DNA from: Chitinophaga polysaccharea
GTDB lineage: Bacteria; Bacteroidota; Bacteroidia; Chitinophagales; Chitinophagaceae
Length of the DNA stretch: 64,000 nt
Direction of reading: 5' to 3'
Assembly (NCBI RefSeq): GCF_902150045.1
Contig: NZ_CABFVU010000002.1
Coordinates: forward strand, 422,001 to 486,000
The notes under the pieces are model-generated. The model was not told where the DNA came from, did no database searches, and was given only the letters and a program-made list of their open reading frames with translations. Positions 23,410-33,395 of this stretch are shown piece after piece. The position numbers and the translations under genes were made by a program. How positions within the stretch are numbered: the first letter of the stretch is position 1; every line of letters begins with the position of its first letter.

Positions 23410-25932
23410 ATGATAAAGCATTTGTTAGCGGCTTCGCTGATGTTAGCCTTCGTAAGCGCCGGTGCCGCATCACCGGCAGATTCCCTCCTGAAGCTCTGGT
23501 ACCGGCAACCCGCCCGGCAATGGGTGGAAGCCTTGCCCGTTGGAAACGGTCGCATTGGCGCCATGGTTTTTGGAGGTATACAGCAGGAGGAACTGCAGCT
23601 TAATGAAGGCTATCTCTGGTCCGGTATTCCCCGTGATGGTAATAATCCCGCAGCAAAAGAAGTGCTGCCTCTTATCCGCCGCCTGCTGGCGGAGGAAAAA
23701 TACATGGAAGCGGATCAGCTGGCCCGCAAAATGATGGGCACCTATAGCGCCAGGTATCTAACATTGGGGAGTCTTTTTATCAACAGCGATATACCCGGTG
23801 AGGCTACGCAATATAAACGTGAACTGGATCTGGACGATGGAATAGCCCGGGTTAGCTATGTGGCTAACGGCATTGCCTATACGAGAGAAGTGTTTTGCAG
23901 TTATCCCAATCAGTTATTGGTGATACGATATGCAACCAGTAAGCCGGGATGGCTTAGTTTCAGCACCCGTTTCGCCAACCCCATGCCGCATACCAACTCT
24001 GTGGTGAATCCACACTATGTAGTAATGAAAGGCAGATGCCCGGAATATGTGGCGGCAAGGGCCTATGAACCAAAACAGGTTGTTTATGGAAATAAAGGTA
24101 TTAACTATGAGGTACATCTTGATGCACGCGTAAGCGGGGGACAGGTAAAAGCTGATACCGGCGGTATACATATTTCCGGCGCCACCGAAGCTGTCCTTCT
24201 CTTATCAGTAGGTACCAGCTATAAAGATGGATTACCCGATGGCAAAGATCCCCACCTGGCTGTTATAGCCCCTTTACAACAGGCCGGAAGCTATGCCCGG
24301 TTATTTGATGATCACGTACACGACTATACGTCATTATTCAGCCGTGTGCAGCTCGATCTTGGGAAAGACAGTTCCGCCTTGCTGCCAACAGATGAACGAC
24401 TGAAAGTATATACCCTTCACGGAGGTAATCGCGATCCACAACTGACTACACTGCTGTACCAATACGGCCGTTACCTGATGATATCAGGCTCCCGTAAAGG
24501 AGGACCGGCCATGAACCTGCAGGGATTATGGAATAAGGAAATGCAGCCGCCATGGGGCTCCAACTATACCATTAACATCAATACGGAAATGAATTACTGG
24601 CCATCAGAAACCGCTAACCTGTCGGAATGTGGTGATCCTTTATTCGATTTTATCGCACAGCTGGCTAAGCACGGGCGTGTAACCGCTTCCGTTAACTATG
24701 GAGCTAAAGGCTGGACGGCCCATCATACTTCCGACATATGGGGTATGACCAACCCGGCTGGCGGTTTTGATTTTTCTGATCCCAGCGGTAACCCAAAATG
24801 GGCCATATGGCCTATGGGCGGCGCCTGGCTGAGCAGGCATTTATGGGAGCATTACCAGTTCACCGGTGATAAGAAAATGCTGCAACAGGTATACCCGGAT
24901 CTGAAGGGAGCAGCAGTTTTTATGCTCGACTGGCTGGTGAAGGATAATAATGGTCAATGGATAACAAGCCCTTCTACCACACCGGAAAATAATTTTATGG
25001 TGAATGGTAAACGGGAAGGATCTGTAAGTATTGCCACTACCATGGACCTGTCCATTATCCACGACCTGTTTAATAACACGATCCGCGCGGCGGAGGTGCT
25101 GCAGCAGGATGCGGACCTTATAGCGCGTATAAAACAAACCATGAAGGAAATGTATCCATTCCATACGGGGCAGTATGGCCAATTGCAGGAATGGTATAAA
25201 GACTGGGATGATCCGGAAGATTCCCACCGCCATGTGTCACACCTGTATGGCTTGTTCCCCGGGAATTTCATTTCACCACGTAGAGATACGGTACTATCGG
25301 CAGCGGCTATACGTAGCTTGCTGCTCAGAGGAGATGGAGGCACCGGTTGGTCTAAATCATGGAAAATAAACTGGTGGGCGCGCCTGGAAGATGGCAATCA
25401 CGCTTATACCATGTTGAACAAACAATTATTCCTGGCAGGAGGGCAGGCAGTGAGTGTAGCCGATAACAGCGGAGGATCCTATCCCAACCTGTTCGACGCG
25501 CACCCTCCGTTTCAGATTGATGGCAACTTTGGCGTAACCTCTGGTATTACAGAAATGCTGTTACAGAGTCATGATGGTGTTCTATACCTGCTGCCGGCAT
25601 TACCGGATGCCTGGCCTTCAGGCAGTGTAAAGGGATTAAAGGCCAGGGGCGGCTTTGAGGTAGATATGGAATGGAAGAACGGACAGCTTGCACATGCTGT
25701 AATCCGTTCTGCATTAGGCGGGAGCTGCCGTATTCGTACGCAGTTGCCCGTTAGTATTGATGGTAAGCCGGCAAAAGTGGCTGCTGGTAATAATACAAAC
25801 CCGTTTTACCGGTTACAGGTCCCTGTGCGGACTGTTGTAAAGGATCCAACGAAATTGCCGGTGTTGCAGTTGAAAAAAGTTTTTGAGTATGATTTTTCTA
25901 CTGCACCCGGCAAAACTTATAATATTTTATGA
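23410..25932 (+). CDS. Secreted alpha-L-fucosidase, GH95
   Basis: ATG 23410 gives 840 residues with a clean signal peptide ([20 protein letters not shown]). The N-terminal beta domain has the GH95 hallmark [19 protein letters not shown] followed by [11 protein letters not shown]. The (alpha/alpha)6 barrel contains [20 protein letters not shown] and [20 protein letters not shown], matching the catalytic Asn/Asp region of GH95 alpha-1,2-L-fucosidases, which act by inversion. Some GH95 enzymes act on alpha-L-galactose instead. It begins a tight plus-strand run with the GH36-like gene (67 bp gap) and the lyase-fold gene (4 bp gap). Confidence 0.93.
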   Translation: MIKHLLAASLMLAFVSAGAASPADSLLKLWYRQPARQWVEALPVGNGRIGAMVFGGIQQEELQLNEGYLWSGIPRDGNNPAAKEVLPLIRRLLAEEKYMEADQLARKMMGTYSARYLTLGSLFINSDIPGEATQYKRELDLDDGIARVSYVANGIAYTREVFCSYPNQLLVIRYATSKPGWLSFSTRFANPMPHTNSVVNPHYVVMKGRCPEYVAARAYEPKQVVYGNKGINYEVHLDARVSGGQVKADTGGIHISGATEAVLLLSVGTSYKDGLPDGKDPHLAVIAPLQQAGSYARLFDDHVHDYTSLFSRVQLDLGKDSSALLPTDERLKVYTLHGGNRDPQLTTLLYQYGRYLMISGSRKGGPAMNLQGLWNKEMQPPWGSNYTININTEMNYWPSETANLSECGDPLFDFIAQLAKHGRVTASVNYGAKGWTAHHTSDIWGMTNPAGGFDFSDPSGNPKWAIWPMGGAWLSRHLWEHYQFTGDKKMLQQVYPDLKGAAVFMLDWLVKDNNGQWITSPSTTPENNFMVNGKREGSVSIATTMDLSIIHDLFNNTIRAAEVLQQDADLIARIKQTMKEMYPFHTGQYGQLQEWYKDWDDPEDSHRHVSHLYGLFPGNFISPRRDTVLSAAAIRSLLLRGDGGTGWSKSWKINWWARLEDGNHAYTMLNKQLFLAGGQAVSVADNSGGSYPNLFDAHPPFQIDGNFGVTSGITEMLLQSHDGVLYLLPALPDAWPSGSVKGLKARGGFEVDMEWKNGQLAHAVIRSALGGSCRIRTQLPVSIDGKPAKVAAGNNTNPFYRLQVPVRTVVKDPTKLPVLQLKKVFEYDFSTAPGKTYNIL

Positions 25933-25999
25933 ACTGTTCCACCGTTTACTTCAGCTACTAACACTATTTGGGCGATGCTATAAACAAATAATATCCACG

Positions 26000-27799
26000 A
26001 TGAAAAAATATAGCTGGTTTTTGATTCCCTGTTTGCTCCTGGGAATAATTAATACCTGGGCCGGAACTCCGGGGCAGTTTGTTCAGGCGCTGAAAAGTAG
26101 TACGCCGTTGGTGTACACCGCTGATGGCCGCATAGCGCCCGATTATATCAAAGTGATCCGTAACTGGAAGAATGATCAATGTGAAATACGTATAGTCAAT
26201 ACCGGTAGTATGCCGCTGAGATTGAAAGAAGTAGTGACGGGCATAGCCGGTAAGATATTGCCCTCCACTACCCCGTTTTATGCAGAAGGATTCCAGATGC
26301 TTACACAAACGGCAGGTACCCTTGCTCACCCTGAAACGCTGGGTAACTATACAGATGCCGGGCATTATAAAATTCCCCAGCCGGAAGGATACATGGCGGT
26401 ATATAACCTGCTGCGTTTATACCCTGCAAACGGCGACCAGGTATTACTTGGCTATACATCCAGCAGGCGCTTTGTAAGCAAATTCTATATTTCGGCAGAT
26501 ACTATCAAAACCGTAACCGACCTGGAGAGTCTGGAACTGGCTCCAGGTACTGGTTTCAACCTGGAAGAATTAATGATGATCACCGGCAGGGATGGGAATG
26601 TGCTGCTGGACCGCTTTGCTGCCAGGATACAGGAACATCATCCCCGGCTTCAATCTAAACAACCGCCTACAGGCTGGTGCTCCTGGTATTGCTTTGGCCC
26701 CAAGGTAACCGCACAGAATATTTATGACAACCTGGATTATATAAAGAACAATATACCAGCACTGAAGTATATACAGGTAGACGATGGTTACCAGCCACAT
26801 ATGGGCGACTGGCTTGAGTCGGGAAATTCTTTCGGGGGAAATGTACAGCAGGTACTGCATACGATCCGCGAAAAGGGTTTTGAACCGGCCATTTGGGTAG
26901 CACCTTTTATTTGCGACAGTAATTCCGCTATTTATAGGAATCATAAAGACTGGCTGGTAAAAGATGCATCGGGCGCGCCTTTGCGCAGCGACCTGGTTAC
27001 TTTTGGCGGCTGGCGACTGAAGCCCTGGTATGTGCTGGATGGAACAAACCCGGCTGTGCAACAGCACCTGGAGCAACTGTTTCGCACCATGCGCAATGAA
27101 TGGGGTGTTACTTATTTTAAGCTTGATGCCAATTTCTGGGGCGCCATTCATGGTGGTCATTTTTATGATGCCCGGGCTACAAGGGTAGAAGCATACAGAC
27201 GGGGTATGGAGGCCATTCTCAAAGGGAGTAGGGATGCTTTTATACTGGGATGCAATCATCCGCTGTGGCCTTCGCTGGGATTGATTCATGGCAGCCGTAG
27301 CTCTATGGACATCAAACGCAGCTGGTCTGTATTTGAGCGTTCGGGAAGGGAAAATCTTTACCGTGCCTGGCAAAACGGCCGCTTATGGTGGAATGATCCT
27401 GATTGCCTGGTGCTGACCGGGAACATGCCCGGCAATGAATTTAATTTTCATGCAGCGCTGTTATATGCAACCGGCGGTATGCTGCTGAGTGGAGATGATC
27501 TTACAAAAATATCACAGGAACGGTTACACGTTTTGAGAAAGGCTTTACCACCGGCGGCGAAGGCCGCTGCTTTTGAAGGCACTGGTTTTGAAGTCGGCCA
27601 ACTGACCACAACAGCAGGTAAACAGGTAATTCTTCTCAACTGGCAATCATCTTCCAAAAAATTAACAGTAAAACTGGATCAGCGATACCAGGTATCAGAC
27701 TACTGGACAGGCGCCGATCTTGGGATTTATAACGGTTCTTTTGTAATGGACCTGGCAGGGCATGATGGCCGGGTATTGTTATTAACACCCAAAAAATAG
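26000..27799 (+). CDS. Secreted GH36-like alpha-galactosidase
   Basis: ATG 26000 gives 599 residues with a signal peptide (KKYSWFLIPCLLLGIINTWA), so the longer frame from 25883 is rejected; that frame overlaps GH95. After a beta-sandwich the TIM barrel shows TGWCSWYCFGPKVTAQNIYD, LKYIQVDDGYQPHMGDW, TYFKLDANFWG (nucleophile Asp) and GSRSSMDIKRSW (acid/base Asp), all typical of GH36/melibiase. It is shorter than classical 700-residue GH36 proteins, as are many Bacteroidota members. It likely removes alpha-galactose or a related sugar from the same glycan as GH95. Confidence 0.87.
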   Translation: MKKYSWFLIPCLLLGIINTWAGTPGQFVQALKSSTPLVYTADGRIAPDYIKVIRNWKNDQCEIRIVNTGSMPLRLKEVVTGIAGKILPSTTPFYAEGFQMLTQTAGTLAHPETLGNYTDAGHYKIPQPEGYMAVYNLLRLYPANGDQVLLGYTSSRRFVSKFYISADTIKTVTDLESLELAPGTGFNLEELMMITGRDGNVLLDRFAARIQEHHPRLQSKQPPTGWCSWYCFGPKVTAQNIYDNLDYIKNNIPALKYIQVDDGYQPHMGDWLESGNSFGGNVQQVLHTIREKGFEPAIWVAPFICDSNSAIYRNHKDWLVKDASGAPLRSDLVTFGGWRLKPWYVLDGTNPAVQQHLEQLFRTMRNEWGVTYFKLDANFWGAIHGGHFYDARATRVEAYRRGMEAILKGSRDAFILGCNHPLWPSLGLIHGSRSSMDIKRSWSVFERSGRENLYRAWQNGRLWWNDPDCLVLTGNMPGNEFNFHAALLYATGGMLLSGDDLTKISQERLHVLRKALPPAAKAAAFEGTGFEVGQLTTTAGKQVILLNWQSSSKKLTVKLDQRYQVSDYWTGADLGIYNGSFVMDLAGHDGRVLLLTPKK

Positions 27800-27803
27800 C
27801 TCC

Positions 27804-28961
27804 ATGCGTATTTTTCTGCTGGCTTTTTTCATAACGCTTTCCTGTGCAATACATGGGCAATCTCCTTTTCAGCTGCAACTGCTTAAAGATACGCGGCCGG
27901 AGGTGATCAAACGGGCTGCCTGGGCGCTGCAACAGGCGCCTCAAACAATTACGGCTTTCCGCTGCGAGCGCAGTGCCGGCGGGGTACACGATTTTTATTC
28001 GGAAGGAGATTACTGGTGGCCGGACCCGGAAAACCCCAACGGGGCGTATATCCAGCGTGACGGTGAAACCAATCCCGGCAACTTCGTGGCGCACCGGCAG
28101 GCTATGATCCGCTTCAGCCGGGTGATGGGAGCATTGGCGGCAGGATATATCGCTACCAAAGACAATACCTATCTGCAGCACGCGCTATTGCATGCGAAGG
28201 CCTGGTTTGAAACAGCCGCTACGCGTATGAACCCTTCCCTGTTATATGCACAGGCAATTAAAGGGAAAGTAACCGGCCGTGGCATTGGTATCATTGACAC
28301 TATCCACCTGATGGAAGTGGTGCAGGCATTGGGTGTTATGGAAAAGGCAGGCCTTATTCCAGCCGCCGATCTGAAGAGTTTTAAAAACTGGTTTAGCGAA
28401 TACCTGCAATGGCTTACTACACATCCATACGGGAAAGATGAAATGAATGCGGCCAATAACCATGGCACCTGCTGGGTAATGCAGGTAGCAGCATTTGCAC
28501 GTTTTACGGGTAACCGGGAAATACTGGACTTTTGCAGGACCCGTTATAAGACGGTATTATTACCCCGCCAGATGGCTGCCGACGGTAGTTTCCCGCTGGA
28601 GCTGAAACGTACCAAACCTTATGGCTATTCATTGTTTAACCTCGATGCCATGAGCACCATCTGCCAGTTGCTGAGCACTCCGGATAATGACCTGTGGCGC
28701 TTTACGGCCGACAGCAGTAAGAGTATCGCTAAAGGAATTGCCTGGCTTTATCCGTTTGTAAATAATAAGAATAGCTGGCCTTATGCACATGATGTGATGT
28801 ACTGGGATAACTGGCCGGTGGCACAACCTTTCCTTATTTTCGGCGCAGCGGCGCTTCAGCGCCCTGAATATTACCGGTTGTGGCTATCGCTCAATCAGGA
28901 TCCTGAAGAGGAGGAAGTATTGCGGAACCTGCCCGTACGGAATCCTCTTATCTGGTTATGA
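27804..28961 (+). CDS. Secreted alginate-lyase-fold protein (PF05426-like)
   Basis: A 385-residue protein with a signal peptide (residues 1-18, ending IHGQ). It has an (alpha/alpha) toroid-like helical pattern. EGDYWWPDPENPNGAYIQRD and the NNHGTCW motif recall the active-site Asn-His region of PL5/PL38-type lyases; LKRTKPYGYSLFNLDAMSTI may hold the catalytic Tyr. Family members cleave uronate-containing chains (alginate, glucuronan). It is 4 bp after the GH36-like gene, so co-translated, which suggests the target glycan holds uronic acid. The exact family and substrate are uncertain. Confidence 0.8.
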   Translation: MRIFLLAFFITLSCAIHGQSPFQLQLLKDTRPEVIKRAAWALQQAPQTITAFRCERSAGGVHDFYSEGDYWWPDPENPNGAYIQRDGETNPGNFVAHRQAMIRFSRVMGALAAGYIATKDNTYLQHALLHAKAWFETAATRMNPSLLYAQAIKGKVTGRGIGIIDTIHLMEVVQALGVMEKAGLIPAADLKSFKNWFSEYLQWLTTHPYGKDEMNAANNHGTCWVMQVAAFARFTGNREILDFCRTRYKTVLLPRQMAADGSFPLELKRTKPYGYSLFNLDAMSTICQLLSTPDNDLWRFTADSSKSIAKGIAWLYPFVNNKNSWPYAHDVMYWDNWPVAQPFLIFGAAALQRPEYYRLWLSLNQDPEEEEVLRNLPVRNPLIWL

Positions 28962-29062
28962 GTGTGTTAGAGTTTACAATTATTTAAGATTCAGATGCTT
29001 TATTTTCTTAATATAAATCCTTAACTTTAGGTAACTATACACTATGTTTAAACTTTAGAGAA

Positions 29063-29299
29063 ATGAGTTGGATGGATGACTTGTATGTTATTTACCAGAA
29101 ACTGGATGCCACCGGTTGTGAAGAGGTAAAGCATGACATTTTAAAAGCCCAGATTGATGGCTGCAACCGCGGAGAGATCTATTTCCTGGTATTGCAACAA
29201 CTGGTCCAGATCAAAACAGGTAAGACGCCTGTTTATGAGTTAATTAAAGGAGAAGTAGAAAATATTATCCACTGTAGTAAAGGACAATACCTGAATTAA
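29063..29299 (+). CDS. Hypothetical 78-residue protein
   Basis: A small cytoplasmic protein with no recognised domain. It is acidic and helical (YQKLDATGCEEVKHDILKAQ) with two cysteines near each other in the middle. Real-gene signs are the ATG start, balanced codon use and an end that exactly abuts the stop of the convergent next gene (29299/29300). Function unknown. Confidence 0.6.
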   Translation: MSWMDDLYVIYQKLDATGCEEVKHDILKAQIDGCNRGEIYFLVLQQLVQIKTGKTPVYELIKGEVENIIHCSKGQYLN

Positions 29300-30598
29300 T
29301 CATTTTAATTCTTCTATCAGTTTCTGCACTTTGAGGTAATTCGGCGCACCCGATGGAATTTTCAATAGCCATTCGAGGCACTGCTGTTTACGCCCTTCTT
29401 TCAGGTAGCTCAACGCCATATAAAATGCGGCTTCATAGCGAAGCTCACTGCTGTTGTTAAAAACAGTCAGCAGGTCCTGTCGCGCGGCCCCGGTCTGGTT
29501 TTGATCGATCAGTGCTACACCACGATAGTAGCGGGCATATAAATTGCCGGGGTTGGCAGTCAGTGCTTTGTTCAGCAACATTACCGCTTCATTGAAGTGG
29601 CCATGATTAAACTGTACGATGGCTTCTTCGGGAAGCCGCAGGCTGTCTATGTCCGGGATCTGCATTTCCGTAGAGGCAAATTGCCGGTAAATATTTTTTC
29701 TCCAGGGGCTCACATACAGCAATATGGCTAATCCTGCCGCTATCAGTGCAGTGAGGATAACATAGTTCCGGATGGGAATAGGTGAATTATCTTTCAGTGT
29801 ATACCACGCATTGCGATGAGTGAATAACAGGTGTTGCAATTCATCCCGGTTGGTATCGTTACAGATTCTCTGGCCCAGCAGCTGGCGAACGGCGTCGAAG
29901 CGTTTTACCTGCTGGGTAAGCAGGGCATCGCCCTGCAGCCTGTCGGAGAAGGCTTTACGTTCTGCCTCGTTCATCTGGCCGCTGAGAAAACGGTCTGTTT
30001 CCAGCAGGTCTTTTTCGGAAAGACTGTTAGCTTTTAATTTGGTATCGATATCCCTGAACAGGCTGCGGAAACAATCGGCTCTTCTGCCGGGAAGCTCTTT
30101 AACAGGAATGTTTGTTTCTGCGGCAATATCTTCCTGCAGGCAGCCATCAGTGAGTGACCAGCGGAGCAGTTCCTTACAATCATCTGAAAGGGCAAGGTAG
30201 TAGTGATAGGCGAGCCGCCGTTTTTCTCCTTCTTTAAGCACATCTTCCACATCCTGGATATCATCCCTGCTCATGGTAGAAAGCTCCTCAGCTTCCAGGC
30301 CTGGAATGCGCTGTCCTCTTCTTTCCAGTTCCTGTTCCCAGATACGCTTGCATAATAGTTGGAGAAATGGCTCAAAGTCGGTGACCTTCAGCGGATGGCG
30401 GCGGGCGAAGTAATAAATGTCCATCAGTGCCTCTTCGAAGATATGGGCTGCGTCTTTTACGTGGCCGCTCTTTTGCAGTATGAACCGCTTTTCTTTAGAT
30501 GCAAACCGCTGATAGATATTTTCAATTACTGCTGGTTTATGGTGAAGCAATCCCTCAATATATTCCTGGTCGTTATTTATTAATTGTTCAGGTGACAT
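29300..30598 (-). CDS. Sigma-like/transmembrane/TPR fusion protein
   Basis: A 432-residue protein with an unusual layout. Residues 1-185 resemble an ECF sigma factor: a region-2-like helical block (VIENIYQRFASKEKRFILQK, then FEEALMDIYYFARRH) and a region-4-like block (LSDDCKELLRWSLTDGCLQE, then DIAAETNIPVKEL). Residues 198-240 (DRFLSGQMNEAERKAFSDRL) resemble the anti-sigma linker common in Bacteroidota. One TM helix (279-297, ILTALIAAGLAILLYV) leads to a C-terminal TPR region (325-432). The likely topology puts the sigma-like part in the cytoplasm and the TPR in the periplasm. A membrane-tethered signalling role is inferred. It is divergent from a broken fecR. Confidence 0.7.
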   Translation of the reverse strand: MSPEQLINNDQEYIEGLLHHKPAVIENIYQRFASKEKRFILQKSGHVKDAAHIFEEALMDIYYFARRHPLKVTDFEPFLQLLCKRIWEQELERRGQRIPGLEAEELSTMSRDDIQDVEDVLKEGEKRRLAYHYYLALSDDCKELLRWSLTDGCLQEDIAAETNIPVKELPGRRADCFRSLFRDIDTKLKANSLSEKDLLETDRFLSGQMNEAERKAFSDRLQGDALLTQQVKRFDAVRQLLGQRICNDTNRDELQHLLFTHRNAWYTLKDNSPIPIRNYVILTALIAAGLAILLYVSPWRKNIYRQFASTEMQIPDIDSLRLPEEAIVQFNHGHFNEAVMLLNKALTANPGNLYARYYRGVALIDQNQTGAARQDLLTVFNNSSELRYEAAFYMALSYLKEGRKQQCLEWLLKIPSGAPNYLKVQKLIEELK

Positions 30599-30642
30599 AC
30601 ATATCGTTTTTGCCGGTTCCTCTGTATTAAAAATATTAAACC

Positions 30643-31354
30643 TTGCGGAAGTGGCCTAATTATTTATTCGCCGTTTTCCGCAGTGAAGGGCCTGAGCAGG
30701 CTGCTTACCTGGAAAGCAGGCTGGCGGCATGGTTGGCAGAAGGGGTTACCGTACCGGAAAAAGATATCTCTTTGGTTATTCCGTCATCTTCCCGTCGTGT
30801 TAGCCGCAGATGGCTGGCTGCTGCTGCGGCAGTGTTGATAGTGGTTATGGGTGCGCTGGTTTATTTTTACCGGCTGGCCCCGGTGAAGCAAATACATTAC
30901 GTGAACAATACCGGCCATATTGATACCTTGCTGCCAGTGCCGGGTTGTACCCTTATTACAGGCAAAGGCGCTTCGCTTGCTTATGTGGAGGGGTTCACTG
31001 TAACCCCGGAATTACATGTGCTGGGTGGAGGTCCTTACCTCCAATATGCTGGCAAAGCGGGAACAACATAAGCCGCTGCAGTTCAAAGCAGTAAAAAGTC
31101 AGTCGCTGCTGGCCTGGAAAACAGGCCGGCTCACGTTCCGGAATACTCCGTTGGAAGAAGTGATTGATGCCGTGAACAGTTACTTCGGGCTCGACATACA
31201 GGTACCACCTTCCGCAGCCAGCCTGTATAAACGCAGCCTCACTGTCGACTTCGGGAATAAATCTGTGGATGAAATACTGGTATCGCTGCAAAGGGCGCTT
31301 AAGGTCCCTTTGGTAAAAGACAGTGGCAACAGGTACTACATAACCTTGAAATAA
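30643..31354 (+). pseudogene. Degraded FecR-type anti-sigma factor
   Basis: Two frames together read as a short FecR protein. The first (30643-31071) has no ATG, only TTG just after a stop codon, and contains a TM helix (LAAAAAVLIVVMGALVYFY) and the start of the FecR sandwich (CTLITGKGASLAYVEGF). The second (from 31016, another frame) holds the C-terminal DUF4974 domain (SLLAWKTGRLTFRNTPLEEV). The middle of the FecR domain, about 80-100 residues, is missing between them. No SusC-like TonB receptor follows. It looks like a remnant with a deletion and frameshift, not a working regulator. Confidence 0.75.
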
Positions 31355-31361
31355 AGAAGTA

Positions 31362-31835
31362 TCAGCTCAGGTTTAAGCCTGCCGTTAATTGTTTAAGGAT
31401 TGTTTTCAGTTGTGTAAACGTTTCCTCACCTATTATACTGGCATAGAGGTCCTGTACTTCGTCCACGGCTTCGTAGGCATTGATCATAAACTCTTTTCCT
31501 TTTTCTGTGAGAAAGATAATGCTGGCGCGGTTGTCAGAATCGTGTTTGCGTGTGCCTATATAATTATCTGCTTCCAGGTTCTTTACCACTTTACTCATGG
31601 CTTGTTTACTGATACGCGCTTTCCTGGCGAGATCGTTGTTAATAGTGCCCTGGGCATCAATATGTACAAGGAGGACCATATCGCCCAGTTTGAAATTTTT
31701 GTATCCGCGTTCCTGTAGTTTCTGTGTAATACGCAGGTCTATATCTTTTTTGAACAAATTGATCAGGCGGGCAAGGCTATCCGGTCTTTTGGCCAGGCAT
31801 GCCTCATATCTCGCATCTATAGTTGCGCTCATCAT
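31362..31835 (-). CDS. MarR-family transcriptional regulator
   Basis: The frame extends to 31886, but ATG 31835 starts the normal domain (MSATIDARYEACLAKRPDSL), giving 157 residues. It has the winged HTH of MarR proteins: DLARKARISKQAMSKVVKNL and EADNYIGTRKHDSDNRASII (wing), then LTEKGKEF. The C-terminal helix forms the dimer interface. No transporter or enzyme is adjacent in operon distance; the ligand is unknown. It is convergent with the broken fecR, 7 bp apart. Confidence 0.88.
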   Translation of the reverse strand: MMSATIDARYEACLAKRPDSLARLINLFKKDIDLRITQKLQERGYKNFKLGDMVLLVHIDAQGTINNDLARKARISKQAMSKVVKNLEADNYIGTRKHDSDNRASIIFLTEKGKEFMINAYEAVDEVQDLYASIIGEETFTQLKTILKQLTAGLNLS

Positions 31836-31952
31836 ATTGTAGGTTTGGTAAAAGTGTACAGTTGATAAAATCTTGTCCTGATGCAATGCTACAAAAAAGC
31901 AGTGATTTTTTGTGCGGTGGCTTAAAATTTATAATCGTTTATTTAAAACAGT

Positions 31953-31982
31953 AAGACCCGCCGGTGGGGCGGGTCTTTAATA
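31953..31982. terminator. Bidirectional terminator downstream of uxuA
   Basis: Ten-bp stem AAGACCCGCC (31953-31962) / GGCGGGTCTT (31968-31977), with A-rich sequence before and T-rich sequence after, about 155 bp below the uxuA stop on the minus strand. Confidence 0.8.
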
Positions 31983-32135
31983 TATTATAAGGGTAGTGTT
32001 ATTTGTACGCGTAATCAGCCATTACGGTATATGTTCAAATACACTTTCTGCCCTGGTATAGCATCTCAGTCCGACGATGGTATTGCTTATCCCCACCTTT
32101 ACTCTTTGTGCAGACCTGATGCTGGTAGATGTCAG

Positions 32136-33311
32136 TCAATCAGAGCCTAAAGCCCCGGCGATGCCCATTTCCAGTCCACGCAGTTCTGCCAGTCCACGTA
32201 AACGGCCTATAGCGCTGTATCCCGGGTTGGTTTTCTTATGCAGGTCATCCAGCATCTGGTGTCCGTGATCCGGGCGCATTGGAATGGAAACATTGCGGCG
32301 TTTCATGGTGAGCAGGATATTTTTTACTACGGCAAACATGTCTACGTCGCCTTCCAGGTGGTTGGCTTCATAGAAGTTGCCCAGTGCATCACGTTGTGTG
32401 CTGCGCAAGTGGATGAAGTGGATATGATCTCCCAGGCGCTCTATCATACCGGGGAGGTCGTTATCTGCCCTTACGCCGTAGGAGCCGGTACAGAAGCACA
32501 GGCCATTGGAGGCATATGGAGCTGCAATCAGCAGCTCACGGGCATCCTGTTCGGTGCTTACCACGCGAGGCAATCCAAAGATCGGGAATGGAGGATCATC
32601 AGGGTGGATGGCCAGTTTAACACCCACTTCTTCTGCCACCGGCGCTATCTGCTGAAGGAAATAGAAGAGGTGCAGCTTCAGTTGTGTGGCGTCAATGCCT
32701 TTGTATTTATCCAATGCTACCTGGAACTGCTGTAGTGTAAAGCTCTCCTCTGATCCTGGCAACCCGGCAATAATATTCTTTTGTAACAGGTCTTTATCCG
32801 CTTCGGTCATGCTGTCGAAGTGTTCCTTCGCACGGGCAATTTCTTCTTCACTATAATCTTTTTCTGCTTCCGGTCTTTGCAACATGAACAGGTCGAATGC
32901 CATGAACGCGGCTTTCTCAAAGCGCAGTGCTTTGGAGCCATCTTCTACGGTGTAGGACAAATCGGTGCGGGTCCAGTCAAGCACCGGCATAAAGTTGTAC
33001 GTAACCGTACGAATACCACATGCGGCCAGGTTTCGCAATGATTGCTGGTAGTTGTGGATATAATCTTTAAAACGGCCGCTTTGCGTTTTAATATCTTCAT
33101 GTACCGGCACGCTCTCCACAACCGACCAGGTAAGACCGGCTGCTTCTATGATGGCTTTCCGCTTTTGTATCTCCTCCTTCGTCCATACCATTCCATTAGG
33201 CACATGGTGCAATGCGGTTACAACGCCGGTAGCTCCTGCCTGTTTAATATCAGACAAGCTAACCGGATCATTGGGCCCGTACCATCGCCATGTCTGTTCC
33301 ATTCTCAGCAT
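32136..33311 (-). CDS. uxuA: Mannonate dehydratase
   Basis: The first residues align directly with E. coli Uxu[21 protein letters not shown] and then [13 protein letters not shown]. The ATG at 33311 (with a second ATG at 33302) is the likely start, giving 391 residues, the usual length. The enzyme converts D-mannonate to 2-keto-3-deoxy-gluconate in glucuronate catabolism, with Mn/Fe. Conserved later blocks include [20 protein letters not shown] and [12 protein letters not shown]. UxaC, UxaB/UxuB and KdgK/KdgA are not in the window. It follows the glycerate kinase gene on the same strand (85 bp). Confidence 0.95.
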   Translation of the reverse strand: MLRMEQTWRWYGPNDPVSLSDIKQAGATGVVTALHHVPNGMVWTKEEIQKRKAIIEAAGLTWSVVESVPVHEDIKTQSGRFKDYIHNYQQSLRNLAACGIRTVTYNFMPVLDWTRTDLSYTVEDGSKALRFEKAAFMAFDLFMLQRPEAEKDYSEEEIARAKEHFDSMTEADKDLLQKNIIAGLPGSEESFTLQQFQVALDKYKGIDATQLKLHLFYFLQQIAPVAEEVGVKLAIHPDDPPFPIFGLPRVVSTEQDARELLIAAPYASNGLCFCTGSYGVRADNDLPGMIERLGDHIHFIHLRSTQRDALGNFYEANHLEGDVDMFAVVKNILLTMKRRNVSIPMRPDHGHQMLDDLHKKTNPGYSAIGRLRGLAELRGLEMGIAGALGSD

Positions 33312-33395
33312 AATGCAAATACGTTTAGTAAATCCAGAATTTCTAGTTCCAAACCCCAAAAATATAATCTATCCACACATATACAAACTTTGATT

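Noticed and set aside
26570..27373. 267-codon minus-strand ORF
   Set aside because: Antisense of the GH36-like catalytic domain; no recognisable protein, no promoter.
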